Notes under the pieces: model-generated | Told to the model about the DNA's origin: nothing | The model's database searches: none | What the model saw: only the letters and a program-made list of their open reading frames with translations | Assembly: GCF_000004195.4 (NCBI RefSeq) | Contig: NC_030678.2 | Coordinates: forward strand, 37,243,701 to 37,307,700 | DNA from: Xenopus tropicalis | Taxonomy: Eukaryota > Chordata > Amphibia > Anura > Pipidae | DNA length: 64,000 nt | Reading direction: 5' to 3' | Shown here: piece after piece, positions 57,653 to 64,000 of the stretch | Layout: every line of letters starts with the position of its first letter | How positions within the stretch are numbered: the first letter of the stretch is position 1 | Position numbers and translations under genes: made by a program

Positions 57653-59470
57653 CAAATGTCCATTTTACACCTCCCTACTAAAGATCCTGTATGTTTGGTT
57701 ATTCAGGTTTAATTTATTCTTATCTACATTTTATTCAGCATGTCAGTATAATTAATGGGAAATGCACCTTACAAAAAAACCCAGTGGGCCCTAGTGGACC
57801 CTGCGGCGCCATCAGCCCAGCCAGCTCCTCCCTTCAGAACTGTGTGTACCCTGTACATGTAACCAGTAAATGCTATCTGCTGATTGGTTGCTATACGTTA
57901 CTGCTACTGGGCAACATAGTTCCTTCTATTTCATATGAAGCAGCCAGGGCAAAACGTACATCGGTTACAGTGATGCATGGAAAAGGAGCATTGTAAGTGC
58001 AGGGCCCTGTAGTAAAGGATTGGGGCAGGAGTGAGGTGGAAAGGTTGTAAACGGTAATCACTTCCACGGAAGGGAGAATGCTGGCATCTCTAAGTTCATG
58101 TGCAGTTTCATGCAGAACAGCGTGACAAGTATACTGCACACTTTGACTTTTTAAGTATAAGTAATGGCCCAAAAACGTTCACAGGAATATTGTTTTTTTG
58201 CGGCAAGCATTGCTATACAGTCACACAGTAGGGGTGGAAAGTGTACTCGGTATGAGGAGCATGTTTCCCCACTGATGGTACTGTGGAGTTACAATTACAA
58301 CAATTGTGATAATACATGACCCAGATCCCATTAAGGGAATTTGAAGATCAAGTGAGGGATCTCTTTCTGTACCGGGCACCCATTGATTTTGTGCACTCCA
58401 TACTGGACACAATTTAAGGGCAAACCCTAGGGTGTTGTTAACACATGATGTTGTCAGCTTTTATATTTTATTGTAGTGCATATTGTTGTGTGGTATAAAG
58501 TGCTGGGAAGCGTATGGCACAAATAAAGGATACTTTCTCTATCTTTCATAAAATTGGTGTGCCCCAAGTCTTTCTAATTTTCTAAGTGTTGTTAGCGTGT
58601 TCTGATTATTAAATTCTCACAGGATACAAAGTAAAGATTTCTGCCATGTCTATGTTAAAAAACTATTTTAGATATAATATTTATTTATAGTCACAAATCT
58701 TTTGTGATCTGAATAAAAATCTTAGCATGGAGTCCCAAAAGTGCCAGCCCAAGAAGATTATGGTAATAGAGAATATGATTTTCCCTACATGACTATATCA
58801 CTTGGCTTAAAACCCAACTCCGATGCAGCAAAAATAATTAAGTGTAGCTAGTCTATTCACTGTACTTATCCTTGTCAATCATCATCTATACCTAGCAGTA
58901 TCTGGCGACATTAGGCAAAAGTACTTTCTGTGATGTGAATACTTGCTTTGCTGAAAGTAATCTGCACTGAGACCATCTAGTCGAAATTTTAGAAGGAGAT
59001 ATGACTGCTACCAGTGGCCTAGATAGTGAAAGCTATTTCTCTCTAAGCCAAATGCAGCCATGCAGATAAAAATATCACATTTTCTACAATATGAATTTGC
59101 TCTTTGCTCAGTCTATTGAATCAGACTTGCTAAACAGAAACCACAATATTTCTGTGCTAAATTTGATTCCCACTGAATATTATTAGCTAGTGACTCAGAT
59201 ACGCTTAACTGTTTATCAGAGCGAATTGAAACGTGCACTTACAAGTGAACATAGCACTATCATTCCATTAAATGTTAATAGTTACAACAAGTTTCTAATG
59301 GTCTGCAATCAGTTACTTATCTACAAGCAAAAGGATGCAAAGTTGCAAAATATAAATGTTATTGGTTGATTTCTACAAATAGCACAACATTTGACATGCA
59401 AGGCTCAGTCACATGTAATTGAGTCATTATGCATGTACAAAAAATACACAATTATTATTTGTTACATACC
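57653..59470. other. Non-coding sequence; possible old retroelement piece
   Basis: The segment 57775-58560 is moderately GC-rich, has 'gattggttgctatacgttac' (a common frog repeat phrase) and AATAAA at about 58521. It might be an old LTR, but no pair is visible. A related GC-rich hAT-like piece 'cccagtgggccctagtgga' is at 57780. No gene is supported. Confidence 0.35.
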
Positions 59471-59645
59471 CAGGGCTGTTTTAATAAATGAGCAAAGGAG
59501 GCATTTGCCAGGGCCCGCCAGGATAGAGGGCCCACTAGCACTCCTTTCATCTGGCATACCTTTTGGCAGAAACATCCTGCAGAGATACAGTAGCAGACCC
59601 CTCAGTATAATCAACTGGAAGAACTCTATGGTATGGTTATGTATA
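59471..59645. mobile_element. Possible hAT-like fragment at the LTR insertion site
   Basis: 'cagggctgttttaataaatg' and 'gccagggcccgccagg' resemble a CAGGG hAT end. The LTR element lies immediately to the right. Confidence 0.35.
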
Positions 59646-59649
59646 GTTA

Positions 59650-60550
59650 TGTAACACTTGTTTGGCTTAATAGGGGTATATTACCAGGCTAGTTGGGCAC
59701 TTAGAGCATGGGTTACATTCAACCCCCTTTCCCAGGAATGGGCCTCCGCTATATGGGAGCTATGTCAGGGCTAGATGACGTAGTTGAACTACAACTCACA
59801 CTGGTGTTGTGCAATATAGTAAGTGATTGGACGCCAGGAGCTCTTGCAGTTAACTGAATGATACTTTATTCGGACAAGGCACATATAGAATAGTGCATCA
59901 GGGTATATACTCACAGTCACAGCAGTATAGAACTTGGTCACAGAAAACACAGCAGAAGTGACATTCAAGGTAACAGTATAGCCCACTTGGAGGATATGCA
60001 GAGTATTAGCTGTATGCCAGGAATGGATGCCCTTTACTGGAACGGATCCCCTCCAGCCAACTATGGTTCAGGGTAAGGAACTGCCTGAATCCTGCGTCTT
60101 AACTGTGGTCCCTACAGCAAGGCATACAAAGCCTGGGTTAGACTAAACCCTTACAGTCTCCTTTGATGGGGCTAGTGCTGCCCTTACTAAATAAGCTATC
60201 TATGCTCACCACTCTTAGAGGGTGCTATTACATATGACTGACTGTGCTGGCTTTATCTCATTCACGGGGCCCTGTCCCCGACTTACAAATCAGCAGTTCT
60301 CTTTACTGGGGCCTAATTGCCTCAGGCTCAGTGACATGAAGCCTCAGGACAACATCAGCCAAAGAGGAAGACACTTCCTTGTGCCAGACACTATATAGTC
60401 TGCACAAGGGGAGTGGTCAACCTGGGCTAAACCTATAGGGGGTAGCCTAATACTGTAATCTGAGTGTAGAGGGCTCTGCCCTATTACAACACAGATAACA
60501 AATAGGTAGGGGATAACACCATAGGGAACTTAACCCTATGGGTCCCTACA
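59650..60550 (-). repeat. 3' LTR, 901 bp
   Basis: On the minus strand it begins TGTAGGGACCC and ends AGTGTTACA, giving TGTA/TACA ends. The left edge is fixed by comparison with the other LTR; the right edge (60550) is inferred from the terminal TG...CA rule. The purine tract expected just outside it is weak ('gggtgaa'). Confidence 0.8.
59865..59870 (-). promoter_or_regulatory. LTR polyadenylation signal AATAAA
   Basis: AATAAA on the minus strand, repeated at 63778-63783 in the other LTR. A TATA-like GTATATAC (59903-59910) lies about 35 bases upstream, which would give a short R region. An alternative TATA-like 'ctatatag' lies at 60391-60398. Confidence 0.5.
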
Positions 60551-61545
60551 TTCACCCGGGGGAAGAATCCATTCCGACCCGGCAATGGTAAATAACAATA
60601 AGTACACTTTTCAAGCAATAACAGTAGTGCATTGAGTTAGTGCAAAAATACAGTACCCATACATCCGTTTCTGATACCCTCTCCTGAGGAGTATCTGGTA
60701 CATTGGATATCTGCAAGGAAAAGATTAGGCACATACAGCAACTTGTATTGAATCATATACACTTTGAGTGTCCTATAGGATCACTCCAGTGCAACATGGG
60801 AAATGCTCCTGAAGTACAGGTTCCCAGGCACCTTCTTAGCTGTAACAGAATTTTGATTTAAACAAAATATTAACTGTTTCGTTGCTAGTTACGTTACTGT
60901 AAACCATATACAATCATGAGTGTCATAATAGATCACTCAGGCACTTTACTTAGAGCAAATCTTGAGTCACCTTCCTGACCACTACAGGGGTGCTCAGGCA
61001 CACACTTAAGAGATCCTTTATATACCACCTGTAACCTGCAACAGGGGTATAACAGATACACTTACATATGGAAACGATCCTGCCTTCATTCAGGTGTTCC
61101 AGGCTCAAGCTTAAAGAGAAAAATGTTAGTGCAAACAATAGTTAACTCATTAGACATTTATGGCCCCACCCAAGCCAACTTTATTAGTCCATTGCTTCCC
61201 ACCCTAGCCCAGTGTTCATGAATCTCCCGTCATGCACTTCGTAGATGTGGATTAGGCAATGGGTCCTCCCTGTGAGGTTGAGGTAGAAGTTGCAGTGAGG
61301 TGGGGGCTCAGCAGTCTTTTTAGAGCCAACTATGTACACAAAGGTTAGTTCTCAGCAGTGCCTCCCTTAGTAGAAGCACATTCCCACCACTGAGGGATAA
61401 ATGAAGGTAACTGATCTCTGTTTGCTCAATACCGTGAGTCCAGAGTAGGGATTTTATCCCAAAAACAGAAGAAGGAGGGTACTGGCCAGTCGCTCAGTCC
61501 CTATACAATGTTCCTACAGTGCCCAGCCGGCGCCACTGTGGAAAA
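60551..61545 (-). other. 3' untranslated region of the LTR element
   Basis: Between the ORF stop and the 3' LTR, about 1 kb. Only frames of about 60 codons are present, with no retroviral enzyme or envelope motif recognised. Confidence 0.6.
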
Positions 61546-62724
61546 TCATCTGGAGGCCCCAAACCTTTTGAGAGTTTCATCCAGAGACAGATAATAGGAG
61601 GGGTGAGGCTTGTCGATCCTGCCTCCTCCTGGGAGTTGAGCATTCATGCTGAAGTATTTCTCCTCTTGAAATTTACCGCAGCTTTTTACATAGTGCTTGA
61701 GGATGGTCCTCCCAAACCACCACTCGTGCATGGTGTTACCAATAAACTCCACATCTCGGCTCCTCCTTTCGGGGTCGCTGTGGAAAACACCTTCTTTTCC
61801 AATGTCAGCTCTCCTTATGATCTCGCCATACAGCCACTCCTGTACTTTCTTTTCGACTTCGTCAAAAACCCACTCTGGGGCATAAGGCATGCAGTATCCC
61901 CAGAGGTCCCTCACGCGTGTATTGATCATGCGCTGAACACGGGACACTGACCTCATCTTGGCTGGATCTCCCCGGCCGGGCAAGACCCAGTAGGCCTGAT
62001 TCAAGCCAGGCACGGCCCCTTTTAGTGGCACAGTGGGTAAAGACAAAACAGGCTCTGCAGGAGGCTGTTCAGGCATCACGGTGGCATAACTAGGAGGTTG
62101 TTCACTCCTATCCACCCATATGGTGGTGGTCCCGTCAGTGGCCCATTCTTTGGCCTCCTCTGCGGGCTGTTCTTTTGTTGGAGTGGAGGGCTTGGTTGCT
62201 ACACTAGGTACACGGCCTCTCCCCCTAGCAACCGACCTACGCTCCCCCATGCTGACTCCACGCGGGCTCTCTTGGACTGTATCCCCAGCCGGGGAAACTG
62301 GCCCTACTGCCACACTATGTTTGGAGGAGGTACTGCGCCCCCCTGGTGAGGATGTTGGGGTAAAGGGCTCCGCCTCCGCGGAGAGTTCTGACCGTCCGGA
62401 CAGCTTTCTTAACCCTTGTACAAAGGGCCCCGGTGTTGGTCTCCCTTTAGGTGGCCTGGATTCTTGGTAGGGACCTATCCAGCAGTCATAGAAACAGTAA
62501 CTGCAGTGACTTTTGAAGTCTTTGGCCTCCTCAGTGAGGTCTGTGCCACACCGCCCACAATAGGGAACTAATTCCCTCACCCCCATATCGGTGAGCCTTT
62601 CACCATAAGTGCCGCCCCATATGTAGCGGGCACCCGTATCTATTACTGGGGGATTTCTGAGGGTAAATCCCTTAGACTTTGGTTCATCCAGGACCTCCCA
62701 ACCATCCCACCCTTTGTCTGCCAT
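61546..62724 (-). CDS. Gag-like or accessory ORF of LTR element, 392 aa
   Basis: This is the only intact long reading frame in the window that I consider real. The start ATG has A at -3 and G at +4, a strong context. Residues 56-81 hold CGRC and CSYC pairs (C56, C59, C74, C77), a zinc-ribbon-like cluster, with an extra C81. Residues about 85-240 are rich in Pro, Ser, Glu and Arg and look disordered; they include PPSY (210-213), a PPxY motif of the type that recruits NEDD4-like ubiquitin ligases in retroviral Gag budding. Residues about 255-392 look globular, with several Trp and Tyr residues. There is no CCHC zinc knuckle of the usual Gag nucleocapsid type and I do not recognise the family. 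Position after the leader suggests a Gag-like role in packaging. An accessory protein or captured host domain is possible. Confidence 0.7.
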   Translation of the reverse strand: MADKGWDGWEVLDEPKSKGFTLRNPPVIDTGARYIWGGTYGERLTDMGVRELVPYCGRCGTDLTEEAKDFKSHCSYCFYDCWIGPYQESRPPKGRPTPGPFVQGLRKLSGRSELSAEAEPFTPTSSPGGRSTSSKHSVAVGPVSPAGDTVQESPRGVSMGERRSVARGRGRVPSVATKPSTPTKEQPAEEAKEWATDGTTTIWVDRSEQPPSYATVMPEQPPAEPVLSLPTVPLKGAVPGLNQAYWVLPGRGDPAKMRSVSRVQRMINTRVRDLWGYCMPYAPEWVFDEVEKKVQEWLYGEIIRRADIGKEGVFHSDPERRSRDVEFIGNTMHEWWFGRTILKHYVKSCGKFQEEKYFSMNAQLPGGGRIDKPHPSYYLSLDETLKRFGASR

Positions 62725-63548
62725 GATGGGAATAGACCGTGGGGTTTAGCAGTTTAAGCACAAGTTCAGTAGTATATCCTGGCTGCAGCCGCAGACTCAG
62801 GTAACAACTGGCAAAAATACAACCACCCGCTCCAAAGAGAGCCGCCCCACTATGTGGCTTGGCTGGGCGCGGTGGTACTGACAGTCTCTTTATGCACAAG
62901 TTGATGTGCTGGGGTACACCCGTTTGGTCCCTCGCGTCCGCGGAGGGTAGGTACAGTTCCCCCCAAAAAAATGGCACAATTTTTATATGGCTGGCCGCAC
63001 TGTTTAAGCCGCCCCACTATGTGGCTTGGCGGTGCGGTGTATATATCAGGCCTCCTCCCCGGAGAAATTCTTACCCGCAGCCGCGGTGTATTAACTGGAG
63101 GAGTTCCTGTGGCAAAATGCGCAGCCGCGCATATGCTGGTAAGCTGTGGTGATGTGACAGGGTATCCCTTTGCAGCCGCTTGGGGTCTCTGTACACTATC
63201 CGGATGCGGAGCTGCTCAGCACACGTCCGCTCACATGAAAGTCTCACCACAAAATGGCGGCGGGTGACGTGTGTCCGGGAGCCGCCCTTGGAGATCTCGC
63301 GTCTAGACTATTCTTCACGCGAGACTCCCCCTTCGCGCCAAATACCTCCCGCGTCACTCAGAAAGTGCGCGAAACAGCAGAGGGTGATTGACAGCGCAGG
63401 GAAACCAATGGGAAACGGTTAAAGAGCTCCAGAAACCGAACCCACGGCCAATTACAATTTAGATTTTTCAATGCAGGCTAGCCTTTTTGCCTGTCAGTGA
63501 TTTTTAGAAGCACAATTTACACACAGTGTTTTCCAGCCCCACAATTAT
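62725..63548 (-). other. CpG-rich leader of LTR element with repeats and a hairpin
   Basis: Between the primer-binding site and the ORF. It contains a direct repeat starting 'gccgccccactatgtggctt' at 62841 and again at 63008 (23 bp). It also has an inverted repeat TCTCGCGT/ACGCGAGA (63295-63302 and 63317-63324), and several 'gcagccgc' motifs. Packaging or dimerisation signals of retroelements usually lie here. Confidence 0.5.
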
Positions 63549-63559
63549 GTTGGGCGCCA
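63536..63559 (-). promoter_or_regulatory. Primer-binding site, lysine-tRNA type
   Basis: The minus strand reads TGGCGCCCAAC (63559-63549), starting 3 bases from the LTR end. This matches the first 11 bases of the site used with tRNA-Lys1,2. The remaining GTGGGGC is present but displaced by six bases ('ataatt'). Confidence 0.75.
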
Positions 63560-63562
63560 AAA

Positions 63563-64000
63563 TGTAACACTTGTTTGGCTTAATAGGGGTATATTACCAG
63601 GCTAGTTGGGCACTTAGAGCATGGGTTACATTCAACCCCCTTTCCCAGGAATGGGCCTCCGCTATATGGGAGCTATGTCAGGGCTAGATGACGTAGTTGA
63701 ACTACAACTCACACTGGTGTTGTGCAATATAGTAAGTGATTGGACGCCAGGAGCTCTTGCAGTTAACTGAATGATACTTTATTCGGACAAGGCACATATA
63801 GAATAGTGCATCAGGGTATATACTCACAGTCACAGCAGTATAGAACTTGGTCACAGAAAACACAGCAGAAGTGACATTCAAGGTAACAGTATAGCCCACT
63901 TGGAGGATATGCAGAGTATTAGCTGTATGCCAGGAATGGATGCCCTTTACTGGAACGGATCCCCTCCAGCCAACTATGGTTCAGGGTAAGGAACTGCCTG
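63563..64000 (-). repeat. 5' LTR, incomplete at window end
   Basis: 438 bases identical, by eye, to 59650-60087. The 65-codon frames at 59789 and 63702 (minus) are the same LTR sequence and are not genes. Confidence 0.9.

Larger units (their letters stand above)
59650..64000 (-). mobile_element. Young non-autonomous LTR retrotransposon (cut by window end)
   Basis: On the minus strand the order is 5' LTR (right, incomplete), primer-binding site, CpG-rich leader, one ORF, about 1 kb of untranslated sequence and the 3' LTR (left). The internal region is 3012 bp (60551-63562), too short for gag-pol, and no protease, reverse transcriptase, RNase H or integrase frame was found. The LTRs are identical over the 438 bases that can be compared, so insertion is recent. 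If the right LTR has the same length it should end near 64463, followed by a copy of the 4-6 bases before 59650 (ending 'agtta'). Confidence 0.9.

Noticed and set aside
61519..62470. Plus-strand frames of 83-143 codons within the LTR element
   Set aside because: They are shadows of the 392-codon minus-strand ORF.
59789..63899. Two identical 65-codon minus-strand frames
   Set aside because: They are the same LTR sequence in both copies; LTR identity explains the match.
1..64000. tRNA, rRNA, bacterial operons, host exons
   Set aside because: No tRNA B-box, rRNA-like sequence or splice-flanked conserved exon was recognised by eye. Decisive checks would be a tRNA covariance-model scan and alignment to frog transcripts.

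Overview
The window looks like vertebrate, almost certainly frog (Xenopus-type), nuclear DNA. It is AT-rich and carries no host coding exon, tRNA or rRNA gene that I can support. It is dense in short inverted-repeat transposons: TTAA-flanked T2/piggyBac-like MITEs beginning TTAAAGG, PIF/Harbinger-like MITEs beginning GGGGCAGATTTATTAA with TWA-type 3-bp duplications, hAT-like MITEs beginning TAGTGATGGGC or CAGGGTCGGACTGGG with 8-bp duplications, and TA-flanked CAGGTATGGGA elements. There are also CR1-like LINE tails. It is best read as intergenic or intronic sequence. Genus and family names are from recognition, not from a search.

Layout. 1-29 kb: largely featureless AT-rich DNA with scattered MITEs, including a palindromic T2 element with nested hairpins (3639-4060), a composite Harbinger-like element (6635-7303) and a LINE fragment split by a MITE (21.2-22.2 kb). 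29.4-34.9 kb: the longest stretch nearly free of recognisable repeats. 35.8-39.4 kb: LINE fragments and a cluster of Penelope-like retroelement tails, each able to fold like a hammerhead ribozyme, set among (TA)n tracts. About 39.4-46.0 kb: an apparent insertion of about 6.6 kb into one of these tails, holding three minisatellites (57-, 34- and 25-bp units), a degenerate long repeat and an hAT-like MITE with a perfect 8-bp duplication. 46-59.6 kb: more MITEs, LINE tails and degenerate tandem repeats. 59.65 kb to the end: a very young LTR retrotransposon on the minus strand.

The only convincing protein gene is the 392-residue ORF in that LTR element (61546-62724, minus). The element has a 901-bp left LTR identical over all 438 visible bases to the right one, a lysine-tRNA-type primer-binding site, a CpG-rich leader, and one ORF with a four-cysteine zinc-ribbon-like cluster and a PPxY motif. 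It has no visible protease, reverse transcriptase or integrase, so it looks like a non-autonomous element mobilised by proteins supplied in trans.

The most interesting system is the set of hammerhead-like folds at Penelope-like tails. The copy at 38931-38971 keeps every core nucleotide (CTGAGGA, GAAA, the A15.1/U16.1 pair and a cleavable GUU triplet), while neighbouring copies show paired substitutions in the stems. Hammerhead motifs are established in Penelope-like elements; activity of these copies is not known.
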